The notes beneath the pieces were generated by a model, which had not been told where the DNA came from, did no database searches, and saw only the letters and a list, made by a program, of their open reading frames with translations. A stretch of 64,000 bases of DNA, taken from positions 372,001 through 436,000 of the forward strand of contig NZ_SRWZ01000003.1 in assembly GCF_004804355.1 (NCBI RefSeq). The letters run 5' to 3'. Positions 32,412 to 40,979 of this stretch are shown here, piece by piece (the stretch's first letter is position 1; each line of letters starts with the position of its first letter). This DNA is from Cognatitamlana onchidii. Its GTDB lineage: Bacteria > Bacteroidota > Bacteroidia > Flavobacteriales > Flavobacteriaceae. Both the position numbers and the translations under genes were made by a program.

Positions 32412-34226
32412 CTATTTTAGAGGGATATTCAACGTAACTCTTGTTCCCTTGCCTTCTTCAGAAGTTAAAAACATACGCCCCTCAATATATTTTATGCGCT
32501 CTTGCATAAAGGTAAGCCCCATACCGCCATCGCCGGTTTTTACATGCTTAACTTTAGTAGGATCAAAGCCCTTACCATTATCATCAATAACAATACTTAA
32601 AATATCTTTACTATGCGATAAGGACACCAAAATATGTGTAGATTCCGCATATTTAATGGCATTATTTATAGCCTCTTGCGTAATCCTGTAAATATTAATT
32701 TCTGCTAACGAATCTAATCGTTGATTAAAGTCAGTTTTATTAAAAAACACAATCTCTTTTCCTGTAAGTCGTCCTAATTCTTGAGCCAGCTTGGTTATGG
32801 CGGGAACAATACCATGATCTGTTAATTCTGGGGGTGTTAAGTTAAAAGTTGCTGTTCTAACGCCTTTAATAATATTTCCAGTAAGTTCTTTGAGGTGCTC
32901 AATTTTAGCTCGAGCTTTTACTATGTCTTTAGTATCTATACTTTCCAAATTATATTTTAACCCCGTTAGCATCTGACCTATACCATCATGCACATCTTTA
33001 GCAATACGATTTTGTTCCTTTTCTTGGTTCTCAATAATCTTGCTAGAGATAATTTTTTGTTGACTCATTTTTTCTTCAAAACTCTTGGTCGTTAACCTAT
33101 CAACTTCTAGCTGTGCCAGTTTACGAACCGTTATCTCTGAGGCTATGACCAGTAACTCTGATTTCTCTTCTGTAGGGCTATACGGAATAATAGCCATTTC
33201 TAGCCATATGGCATCACCTGTTTTTGTAGTTGCTTTTACTTCTCCCTGCCAGCCTGTTTTCTTATGCTTATTTATTAAATCCTCAATAATTTCACGTTCC
33301 CCTTCATCTATAGATAAAGCCTCCCAAAACAGGATGCTATTGCTAAATTTTGAAAAATTAAACAATCTTGTAAACTTATTCCCCATATGAACCACATTCC
33401 CATTGGGTAAAATACGAGCAAATAACAAAGTGTCGTCCATTGCACGACTTAAAGCCCGTAATTCTTTCATGGACTTTTCTTTTTCGGCACTCAATTCATC
33501 AGCATCAAAAGCCATCTTTTTGGCTCGTTTTTCTGCCAACAATAGTTCCGCTAGAATAGCCTTAACAGACTTGGCTGCTGGCCAGAAAATAAACAAAAAT
33601 TCTCCAAGTAATATTAACAAGGTTAATAAAGTAAGCCATAACTCTAATTTACGTAGCCAATCTACTTTTTCGTCTGCTTCTAAATCATACTGATTGACTA
33701 TAGCATCCATCATGGTTAAAAAAGTACTTTCATTGGCTTTTACCTTATCAATTTCGGCGGCATACGCCTGCAAATCTACTTTAGGGGAGGCTTCAATCTT
33801 ACTTATAATGGACTTAGAGGCGGCACTTATTGTATCAAAAAAAGGATTTAACAGATTAAACTTTTCAGTGACCTCTTTACTGTTTTTTTTAGGTAACCCT
33901 AAGCTATCATTTCCGTTTTGAAGCGCCTTATGAGAGATTGTCCATATATTCAAGGTGGTTTTTATTCTATCTTTAAGAAGCACCTTCCTAGCCTCATTAG
34001 TCTCTGAAGACAACGACACGATATCCTTTGTTAATTTCTGGCTCAGCATTCGTTGCCTACCGGCCACATTAATTACCGTAGAATCGCTTTCCTGACGCCT
34101 TAAATGTGTACGAATTAATATCTGACTAATAATTACAGAAATTGCAATGGTACTTAAAGCGATAATATACAGTCGACGTAATTTATCAAACGTTCTTTGG
34201 TCTAATGAATTACTATGTTGCGACAT
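32412..34226 (-). CDS. NarX-like sensor histidine kinase with PilJ-type sensory domain
   Basis: A 604-residue membrane kinase. A TM helix near residues 15-35 is followed by a periplasmic PilJ/NIT-like helical domain containing NVAGRQRMLSQKL, which resembles the nitrate-binding P-box of NarX. A second TM lies near 200-220. A PAS-like region (about 255-365) is followed by a HisKA_3 H-box (EQNRIAKDVHDGIGQML, His near 415) and a HATPase end with DNGKGFDP and GDGGMGL. It probably phosphorylates the regulator at 31307. The nitrate signal is inferred from the P-box-like motif and neighbours. Confidence 0.88.
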   Translation of the reverse strand: MSQHSNSLDQRTFDKLRRLYIIALSTIAISVIISQILIRTHLRRQESDSTVINVAGRQRMLSQKLTKDIVSLSSETNEARKVLLKDRIKTTLNIWTISHKALQNGNDSLGLPKKNSKEVTEKFNLLNPFFDTISAASKSIISKIEASPKVDLQAYAAEIDKVKANESTFLTMMDAIVNQYDLEADEKVDWLRKLELWLTLLTLLILLGEFLFIFWPAAKSVKAILAELLLAEKRAKKMAFDADELSAEKEKSMKELRALSRAMDDTLLFARILPNGNVVHMGNKFTRLFNFSKFSNSILFWEALSIDEGEREIIEDLINKHKKTGWQGEVKATTKTGDAIWLEMAIIPYSPTEEKSELLVIASEITVRKLAQLEVDRLTTKSFEEKMSQQKIISSKIIENQEKEQNRIAKDVHDGIGQMLTGLKYNLESIDTKDIVKARAKIEHLKELTGNIIKGVRTATFNLTPPELTDHGIVPAITKLAQELGRLTGKEIVFFNKTDFNQRLDSLAEINIYRITQEAINNAIKYAESTHILVSLSHSKDILSIVIDDNGKGFDPTKVKHVKTGDGGMGLTFMQERIKYIEGRMFLTSEEGKGTRVTLNIPLK

Positions 34227-34233
34227 ATTATAT

Positions 34234-34818
34234 TTATGAAATAGCTTGTTTTACTAGAGCTAAGCTTTTTTCGGAAAATGGGATTTTAAGTGCGGCCTCA
34301 TGACCTTTGTTAGACATCTTTACCCAGGTCTTCTTTAAGATGTCAATCACCTTTTCATCAGAATGCTTCTCTGCAAATTCTTCAAAATAGTAATCTAAAA
34401 AAACAAGACAAATAGTATCTTCTAAAGTTTGAGACTCTTCGTTTTTCTTAATAAGCTTTTTAAGAATTATGGCTTTCACCCTGTCTATGAATTGATCATC
34501 GAATCCTACCTTCTTCAAAATATCGGCAGTTAGATCACCATGCATTCTCTTCAAAGTTTCGCGCCATTTTAAATAGCCCACACGATCCATTGGGTATTCA
34601 TCGCGCGCAATTTTCCAACGACAAATATGCTGGGCTCTAGCTGCTATTTGCAGAGCCTTGGAAGCATTAGGCTCAAATTGCAATAATTTGCGGGTCATGC
34701 GCTGCGAGTATAACAACTCTTTTGGGTAATCAATATCCGCGACTTTGTAGGTATTTATATCTTCAGAGTTAGCTTTATCAATTAAAGCTATGGCTGTTTC
34801 AAATCTGGTCGGTTTCAT
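34234..34818 (-). CDS. DUF4202 domain protein
   Basis: A 194-residue cytoplasmic, mostly helical protein matching DUF4202, a family I know from nitrate/nitrite assimilation loci; its biochemical role is unknown. Visible segments are FETAIALIDKANSED, ELLYSQRMTRKLLQF, the His/Cys/Arg-containing RAQHICRWKIARDEYPMDR and LEDTICLVFLDYYFEEF. It lies between nirD and the sensor kinase gene (7 nt before the kinase), so it is part of the nitrite/nitrate unit. Confidence 0.85.
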   Translation of the reverse strand: MKPTRFETAIALIDKANSEDINTYKVADIDYPKELLYSQRMTRKLLQFEPNASKALQIAARAQHICRWKIARDEYPMDRVGYLKWRETLKRMHGDLTADILKKVGFDDQFIDRVKAIILKKLIKKNEESQTLEDTICLVFLDYYFEEFAEKHSDEKVIDILKKTWVKMSNKGHEAALKIPFSEKSLALVKQAIS

Positions 34819-34940
34819 AATATTCGTGTAAAATTTTACGCTAAGTAGCCAATATACAGAAATACTTTTTCAATTTTGACGAGATTTTTAGAATTTTAGA
34901 TTATCGTTTAGAATTTAGTGTCATTTTAAATGAAACTCAT

Positions 34941-35321
34941 CTATTCCTCAAAACCAACATAAACATACCCCTCTTCCACTTTTACCGGATAAACGGCTAT
35001 AGCATCTAAATCTGAATTTAAGTTTTCTCCCGTTTCTAATGAGAATGTTTTTTTATGCAGCGGACAAGCTACTTTTGGAACACCTTTATCATCGCCAATC
35101 ATACCTCTACTAAGCACCATTTCCATTTTATGTGGACAAAGGTTTTGACAGGCGTACCATTTACCCAATCGCTCAAAATTAAAAACGGCTATCTGCTTAT
35201 CTTTATATTTCACGCATGCACCACCATCTTTAGGAAAATCATTAACTGATGCTGCTTTAAACCAAACTTTAACACTTTCTACTTTGGTAGACTTATATTT
35301 ATCTAGAACTGTTTCTATCAT
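34941..35321 (-). CDS. nirD: Nitrite reductase (NAD(P)H) small subunit NirD
   Basis: A 126-residue Rieske-fold protein that pairs with NirB to reduce nitrite to ammonium. It has CPHK near residue 57 and CPLHKKTFSLETG near residue 85, so both Rieske ligand pairs (CxH and CxxH) appear intact, unlike some NirD proteins such as that of E. coli that lack them. It lies 24 nt after nirB and is followed by a 122-nt AT-rich gap to the DUF4202 gene. Confidence 0.92.
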   Translation of the reverse strand: MIETVLDKYKSTKVESVKVWFKAASVNDFPKDGGACVKYKDKQIAVFNFERLGKWYACQNLCPHKMEMVLSRGMIGDDKGVPKVACPLHKKTFSLETGENLNSDLDAIAVYPVKVEEGYVYVGFEE

Positions 35322-35345
35322 AACTTTAAATTTTAGTATGGTTAA

Positions 35346-37862
35346 TTATACCCAAGGTTCTGGCATTTTTTGATCTCTCATTGGCACAAACACTAAGTTT
35401 TCATCTTCTTCTTCACTATTTACAAAATGATTGAAACGTTTCATCATTTCCGGACTGTTAACCGCTTGAGTCCACTCGCACTCAAACCTATTAACTAGCG
35501 TTTGCATTTCTTTTTCAAGATCATCAGCTATACCTAATTTATCTTCAATAATAACTTCTTTCAGGTAATCTAAACCACCTTCTAATCGTTCTTGCCATGC
35601 AGCCGTTCGTTGTAAAGGCTTTGCAGTACGAATGTAGAACATAAGGTATCTATCGAGATACTTAATGACTGTTTCGTTATCAATTTGCTCTGCAAATAAT
35701 TCTGCATGACGAGGGTTTGCACCACCGTTTCCTCCAACATATAAATTCCATCCACCTTCAACAGCTATTAATCCAAAATCTTTTCCTCTAGCTTCTGCGC
35801 ACTCACGAATACATCCAGACACACCTCCTTTTATTTTATGCGGCGCACGAATACCTCGATAACGATTTTCTAATTCGATACCAAAGCTTACACTTTCATC
35901 CATTCCGTAGCGACACCATGTTGATCCCACACAGGTTTTCACGGTTCTAAGTGACTTACCATAGGCATGTCCACTTTCAAAGCCATGACTTATTAATTCT
36001 TTCCAAATTAGCGGTAATTGATTTAAGGTAGCACCAAATAAATCGATACGAACACCACCAGTAATTTTAGTATACAGATCGTATTTCTTGGCTATTTCTC
36101 CAAGCGCAATGAGCTTATCTGGGGTGATTTCTCCACCTGGAACTCTTGGCACAACTGAGTAGGTTCCGTTACGTTGAATATTCGCTAAAAACCTGTCGTT
36201 AGAGTCTTGGATTGCATACTCTTTATTGGCCGTATCCGCATGAATACTTGCCATTAACGAAGCGATAAGCGGCTTACATAATTCACAACCATGTCCGCCA
36301 TTTCCATGATTATCCAATACTTCGTTAAATTTCTTGTAGCCTTTAACCTGAATGATTTTATACAGATCTTGTCTGTTTAAATCGAAATGTTCACAAACTG
36401 AATCTTTAACCTCAATCCCCAAAGACTTAAGTGTTGCATTGGTTAAGTCTGCCACCATAGGTTTACAACCACCACAACCTGTACCAGCTTTGGTACAACT
36501 AACAACACCAGCTAAATCTGTAGCCTCCTCGCTCTCAATGACACCACAAATTTGTCCTTTAGTTACACTTTCACAAGAACATATTTGAGCTTCATCCGGT
36601 AAATCCATAACGTCTCCTAATAGAGCTCCACCCTCACTTGCAGGTAATATTAACTGTGATGGATCTTCTGGAATAGCCATACCATTTAAGAATACTTGAT
36701 GTAGCATACTATAATCTGATGCGTCTCCAACAAGAATACCTCCCAGTAATGATTTGCCATCAAGACTTACATTAATTCGTTTATATAAATGCTGTGTCTT
36801 ATTTTCAAAAATGATTGAATGCCCTTTTGATGCTGGCATAAAAGGCTCTCCAAAACTTGCTACATCTACCCCAATTAATTTTAATTTAGTTGACATATCT
36901 ATATCTGAAGGCATTAAAACCTCGGTATTACCAATAATTTGCTCAACAGCAACGGCAGCCATATCATAACCAGGAGCGACTAAACCATAGATCATTTGAT
37001 TATAAAGTGCTATTTCTCCAATCGCATAAATACTATCATCTGATGTTTTCATGGTATTATCAACAACAATACCACCGCGCACACCAACATCTAAGCCACA
37101 AGCGCGTCCTAGCTCATCGCGTGGACGAATACCTGCTGACACTATGAGCATATCAACATCTAAAATATCGTCCTCGCCAAACTCCATCCCAGAAATAGCG
37201 CCTTCACCTAAAATCTGGTTAGTTGCTTTACTTAAATGGATGTTTAATCCAATAGATTCTAGTTTTAACTTTAATACCTGAGAACTTCTAGAATCTAATT
37301 GTCTTGGCATTAGTTTTGGCGCAAATTCAACTATATGAGGTTCTAAACCCATATCTAGAACAGCCTTACCTGCTTCTAAACCTAATAATCCGCCACCAAG
37401 AACAGCAGCTCTAGCATCGGGCTTTTCAGCTTTCAGTTTAGCTGCATAAGCTAGCATGCCTTCTAAATCTTCGATGGTTCTGTATACAAACACACCTTCT
37501 TTTTCAACTCCCTTTATTGGCGGAACAAAAGGAGAAGACCCTGTTGCCAAAACTAAATAGTCATAAGAAAACTCACGGTCTTTTGCTGTAGTAATGGTTT
37601 TTGCTTTTCTATTGATATCAGACACTCTTTCATCTACCACCAAATCGATACCATTTTCTTGGTACCATGATGCTGGAGCCATTTCTAAAGCCTTTGCGTT
37701 TTGACTTTCAAAAAACTCACTCAAGTGTACTCTATCATAAGCAGGTCTTGGTTCTTCACCAAAAACAGTAATTTTAAAATCTTTACTTTCAGATTTTTCT
37801 ACAAATTTTTCACAAAACTTGTAGCCAACCATCCCGTTTCCTACAACAATAATGTTCTTCAT
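35346..37862 (-). CDS. nirB: Nitrite reductase (NAD(P)H) large subunit NirB
   Basis: An 838-residue assimilatory nitrite reductase (six-electron reduction to ammonium). Order: FAD/NAD reductase with VVGNGMVGYKF at the start and LGGGLLGLEAG near residue 155; BFD-type [2Fe-2S] with CSCES ... GCGGCKP near 430-465 and a second Cys pair GCELC near 530; ferredoxin-like half domain; siroheme-[4Fe-4S] ligands CVGSTWC near 645 and GCIRECAEARGKDFG near 690. Length matches E. coli NirB at about 847. It is the first gene of the nirBD unit, and its promoter shares the narK operator. Confidence 0.95.
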   Translation of the reverse strand: MKNIIVVGNGMVGYKFCEKFVEKSESKDFKITVFGEEPRPAYDRVHLSEFFESQNAKALEMAPASWYQENGIDLVVDERVSDINRKAKTITTAKDREFSYDYLVLATGSSPFVPPIKGVEKEGVFVYRTIEDLEGMLAYAAKLKAEKPDARAAVLGGGLLGLEAGKAVLDMGLEPHIVEFAPKLMPRQLDSRSSQVLKLKLESIGLNIHLSKATNQILGEGAISGMEFGEDDILDVDMLIVSAGIRPRDELGRACGLDVGVRGGIVVDNTMKTSDDSIYAIGEIALYNQMIYGLVAPGYDMAAVAVEQIIGNTEVLMPSDIDMSTKLKLIGVDVASFGEPFMPASKGHSIIFENKTQHLYKRINVSLDGKSLLGGILVGDASDYSMLHQVFLNGMAIPEDPSQLILPASEGGALLGDVMDLPDEAQICSCESVTKGQICGVIESEEATDLAGVVSCTKAGTGCGGCKPMVADLTNATLKSLGIEVKDSVCEHFDLNRQDLYKIIQVKGYKKFNEVLDNHGNGGHGCELCKPLIASLMASIHADTANKEYAIQDSNDRFLANIQRNGTYSVVPRVPGGEITPDKLIALGEIAKKYDLYTKITGGVRIDLFGATLNQLPLIWKELISHGFESGHAYGKSLRTVKTCVGSTWCRYGMDESVSFGIELENRYRGIRAPHKIKGGVSGCIRECAEARGKDFGLIAVEGGWNLYVGGNGGANPRHAELFAEQIDNETVIKYLDRYLMFYIRTAKPLQRTAAWQERLEGGLDYLKEVIIEDKLGIADDLEKEMQTLVNRFECEWTQAVNSPEMMKRFNHFVNSEEEDENLVFVPMRDQKMPEPWV

Positions 37863-37866
37863 AAAT

Positions 37867-37902
37867 TACGTATTTAAATACAAAACTAAGTATTTATACG
37901 TA
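37867..37902 (-). promoter_or_regulatory. nirB promoter with 7-2-7 palindrome
   Basis: On the minus strand a -7 element TAGTTTTG (plus CAAAACTA, 37881-37888) is overlapped by TAAGTATTTATACGTA (37887-37902). That is two 7-bp halves with a 2-bp gap, the same motif and the same offset as at narK. TACGTA also occurs downstream of the -7 element (37867-37872), as at narK. Confidence 0.6.
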
Positions 37903-37919
37903 TTTTTTAATGTAATGAA

Positions 37920-37977
37920 TCTAGAATTTTATCTAGAAAGACTATTATTATCAATTTCACAAATTGATCTAATAATA
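37920..37977. promoter_or_regulatory. Two further dyads upstream of nirB
   Basis: TCTAGA-ATTTTA-TCTAGA (37920-37937) and ATCAATTT-CAC-AAATTGAT (37950-37968, extended by ATTATTA/TAATAAT arms at 37944-37950 and 37971-37977). Both are exact. They could bind a second regulator of nirB or form hairpins after the oxidoreductase gene at 38020; the second has no T-run and so is a poor terminator. Confidence 0.45.
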
Positions 37978-38019
37978 ATTGCTTTTACCTAAAATTAAGG
38001 GATTGTTTTTGTTGAAATC

Positions 38020-40314
38020 TTAAACTTTCTCAACAGTAATCTTTACGCTCTTAGATGCAGGTGTTTTAGCGGTATGCGCAAAACTATCTAAAGGTACTAG
38101 AGCATTAGTTTCTGGAAAATAAGTGGCACAGCAGTTTTTAGGAATATCATACCCTACAACTTTAAAATTATGGACTTCTCTGATAGTTGCATTATATTCA
38201 GACCTCAGGTTAACCACATCATGTTCTTTCAAACTACGTAGTTTCATATCTTCTCTATTCATAAAAATGATTCGACGTTCACCATAAACACCTCTATATC
38301 GGTCATCTAAACCATATATAGTCGTGTTAAATTGGTCGTGACTACGGATGGTCATCATAACCAATTCGTCTTCTTTCAAACGCCATTCTGGTAATTTATT
38401 AATAGAGAAATTCGCCTTTCCTGTTTTGGTTTTAAACTCTCTAATTCGAGCACCATTTGGTAAATAAAACCCAGACGGTCTATTCAATTTAGTATTGTAA
38501 TCATCAAAACCATCAACAACCTCAGCTATATCCTCGCGAACTAAGTTATAATCGTCTTGATACCTCAACCAATCTATTTTAGAACGCCCTTGTAATGTAG
38601 CATTTGCAACATGGCAAACCACAGCTACTTCACTAAGCAAATCTTTTGAGCAAGGGTTTAAAACCCCTTTAGTGGTGTGCACAACACCCATCGAGTTTTC
38701 TACACTTTGTACCTGCAAACCAGACCGTTGATAATCCTTTTCTGTCCTTCCTAAACAAGGCAAAATTAATGCTTCCTTACCTGTTACTAAATGCGAGCGG
38801 TTCAACTTAGTACTAACATGCACCGTTAAACTACAATTAGCTAATGCCTGAGCAGAATATCTCGTATCTGGAACTGCTGATATAAAATTACCTCCCAATC
38901 CAAAAAACACTTTTGCTTTTTTCTTGTACATAGCTTTGATTGCATCTATAACGGTGTAACCATGTTTTGCTGTCGGTTTAAAACCGTATTTAGCTTCAAT
39001 GTTATCTAAAAAGGCTTGAGGAGCCGCTTCCCAAATACCAACGGTTCTATCCCCTTGCACATTAGAATGCCCCCGTACCGGACAGGTACCTGCCCCTTCC
39101 TTTCCAATACTACCTTTAAGCAATAACAAGTTTACTAATTCTCGGATATTATCCACTGCATTCTCATGCTGTGTCAAGCCCATAGCCCAGCAAATAATAA
39201 TCTTCTTTTTTGTAAGTATTAATTCAAAAGCCTCATTAAAAACCTCTTTTCTAACTCCGGAAGCTTTTAAGCATTCATCAAAACTATGTGTCTTTAAATC
39301 CGATATAAACTCGTTAAACCCGCTCGTAAAATCCTTTATAAAATCTTTATCGAACACATTCCCATGCGCTTCTTCTTTCTCCAGAAGTTTGAGTAATAAT
39401 GCTTTAAAAAATGCCACATCACCATTTATTGTAATAGGCACAAACACATCTGATATCTGTGTACCTCCCGTAAGTAACTTCATTGGATTTTGTGGGTTGG
39501 TAAATTTTATTAACCCAGCTTCGGGCAAGGGGTTTACAGCAATTATTTTACCGCCATTCTTTTTACATTTTTCTAATGCCGACAACATTCTAGGGTGATT
39601 GGTTCCTGGATTCTGACCTACAACCATAACCACTTCAGCTTTATACAAATCGTCTAACGTAACAGAACCTTTTCCTATACCTAATGTTTCAGAGAGTGCT
39701 TTTCCACTGGCTTCATGGCACATGTTTGAGCAGTCTGGCAAATTTGAAGTTCCAAATTCACGAACAAATAATTGGTACAAAAACGCAGCTTCATTGGTTG
39801 TTCTGCCAGACGTATAAAATACTGCTTCATCAGGATTACTAAGTGCTTTTAAATGCGCACTTACTTTTTTAAAGGCAGCTTCCCATTTAATAGGTTGATA
39901 ATGCGCAGCGCCTTCGGCTAAAAACATAGGCTGTGCTAAACGTCCAGATTTTCCAATTTTAAAATCTGTCCAACTCGCTAATTCATTAACCGAATGTTTT
40001 TCAAAAAAATCAACTCCAATAGTTCTATTTTGAGCTTCTTCTGCAATCGCTTTAATACCATTTTCACAAAATTCACCGAGAGAGGAACGCTCATCATCAG
40101 GATCTGGCCATGCACAACCCGGACAATCAAAGCCACCTTTCTGGTTCATTTTTTTTGCCAATCTAAGCGCATTAGTAGGATTCATATATTTCGAGGCCTG
40201 ACCAACTGCGGCTGCTATACTTTTAAATCCCACACTATTCTCTTGCGGAGCAACAGTCTTTAGATTTTCAAAACGCTCAGGAGTTAATGCTTTATCTATT
40301 GGAGATCTGCTCAT
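38020..40314 (-). CDS. FdhF/YdeP-family molybdopterin oxidoreductase
   Basis: A 764-residue formate-dehydrogenase-H-like alpha subunit. The N-terminal cluster region is FDCPGCAWPDPDDERSSLGEFC, the YdeP-type arrangement. The presumed Mo ligand is Cys in CSNMCHEASGKALSETLG near residue 195, at the selenocysteine position of E. coli FdhF. GTCPVRGHSNVQGDRT lies near 420. YdeP-type proteins have a poorly known substrate and are tied to acid resistance in E. coli. There is no Tat signal. Downstream of mocA and XdhC in a molybdoenzyme cluster; an FdhD-type sulfurtransferase is not in the window. Confidence 0.88.
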   Translation of the reverse strand: MSRSPIDKALTPERFENLKTVAPQENSVGFKSIAAAVGQASKYMNPTNALRLAKKMNQKGGFDCPGCAWPDPDDERSSLGEFCENGIKAIAEEAQNRTIGVDFFEKHSVNELASWTDFKIGKSGRLAQPMFLAEGAAHYQPIKWEAAFKKVSAHLKALSNPDEAVFYTSGRTTNEAAFLYQLFVREFGTSNLPDCSNMCHEASGKALSETLGIGKGSVTLDDLYKAEVVMVVGQNPGTNHPRMLSALEKCKKNGGKIIAVNPLPEAGLIKFTNPQNPMKLLTGGTQISDVFVPITINGDVAFFKALLLKLLEKEEAHGNVFDKDFIKDFTSGFNEFISDLKTHSFDECLKASGVRKEVFNEAFELILTKKKIIICWAMGLTQHENAVDNIRELVNLLLLKGSIGKEGAGTCPVRGHSNVQGDRTVGIWEAAPQAFLDNIEAKYGFKPTAKHGYTVIDAIKAMYKKKAKVFFGLGGNFISAVPDTRYSAQALANCSLTVHVSTKLNRSHLVTGKEALILPCLGRTEKDYQRSGLQVQSVENSMGVVHTTKGVLNPCSKDLLSEVAVVCHVANATLQGRSKIDWLRYQDDYNLVREDIAEVVDGFDDYNTKLNRPSGFYLPNGARIREFKTKTGKANFSINKLPEWRLKEDELVMMTIRSHDQFNTTIYGLDDRYRGVYGERRIIFMNREDMKLRSLKEHDVVNLRSEYNATIREVHNFKVVGYDIPKNCCATYFPETNALVPLDSFAHTAKTPASKSVKITVEKV

Positions 40315-40345
40315 ACTTCTAAATTACGAAACTAGTTTTAAAAGC

Positions 40346-40353
40346 CAAAACTA
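40346..40353 (-). promoter_or_regulatory. Putative -7 element for the FdhF/YdeP-type gene
   Basis: TAGTTTTG on the minus strand (plus CAAAACTA), identical to the -7 elements of narK and nirB, lies 31 nt before the start codon. The TACGTA palindrome is not present. Confidence 0.4.
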
Positions 40354-40373
40354 TAACTTAAGCCTCTTCAATA

Positions 40374-40976
40374 TTAATGACTACTCAAATTTTTGTAATC
40401 TTCAGGTGTATCAATATCGTAGTTTTTAAAATCAGGCTTTAGTATCTTAACGAAATTACTATGCTTTTTAATTAAAGAGTTTGCACCTTCATCGCCTGAT
40501 AATAGGGATAACGCTTTAAAATAAGTTTTATCAAATAAGGCTGGCGCACCTATTTTATAATCATTATAATGAGTTGCAACGATCTCTTTATTATCTGTAC
40601 CGAAGTTTGTCAACATATTTTTTAAAAATGAAGTAGTTACAAACGGCTGATCTACTAAAACAACTAAAAGCCCGTCTACTCTCTTATTAGAATCCATTAC
40701 AAACCTAGCAGCACACGCAATAGATTTACCAAGACCTTGACGCCATTCATAATTAATTATTATAGATACATTGGTTTCCTTTAATTCTGAAGATATTGTT
40801 TCGTGATTTGCTCCTAGAACAATAAAAATTTCCTTCGTTTTTGTCGCTTTTGAAGTTTCAATCGCATGATGCATCAATGATTTTTCGCCCCATTTTAAAA
40901 GCTGTTTCGGACTTCCCATTCTTGTTGAAACCCCTGCCGCCAAAATGGCTATGGCAATATGTGAAGAATGTGCCAA
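40374..40976 (-). CDS. MocA-type molybdenum cofactor cytidylyltransferase-like protein
   Basis: A 200-residue nucleotidyltransferase with LAAGVSTRMGSPKQLLKW near residue 12 and LVVLVDQPFVTT near 105. The QLL pattern after SPK and the location beside XdhC and a xanthine-dehydrogenase-family enzyme favour MocA (CMP transfer to make MCD) over MobA. It begins 3 nt after the XdhC gene. MCD would serve the IorAB-type hydroxylase encoded upstream in the same direction. Confidence 0.85.
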   Translation of the reverse strand: MAHSSHIAIAILAAGVSTRMGSPKQLLKWGEKSLMHHAIETSKATKTKEIFIVLGANHETISSELKETNVSIIINYEWRQGLGKSIACAARFVMDSNKRVDGLLVVLVDQPFVTTSFLKNMLTNFGTDNKEIVATHYNDYKIGAPALFDKTYFKALSLLSGDEGANSLIKKHSNFVKILKPDFKNYDIDTPEDYKNLSSH

Positions 40977-40979
40977 GTC

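Noticed and set aside
37944-37977. Terminator of the FdhF/YdeP-type gene
   Set aside because: The hairpin is strong but has no T-run on the minus strand, so a regulatory site or structural hairpin is at least as likely.
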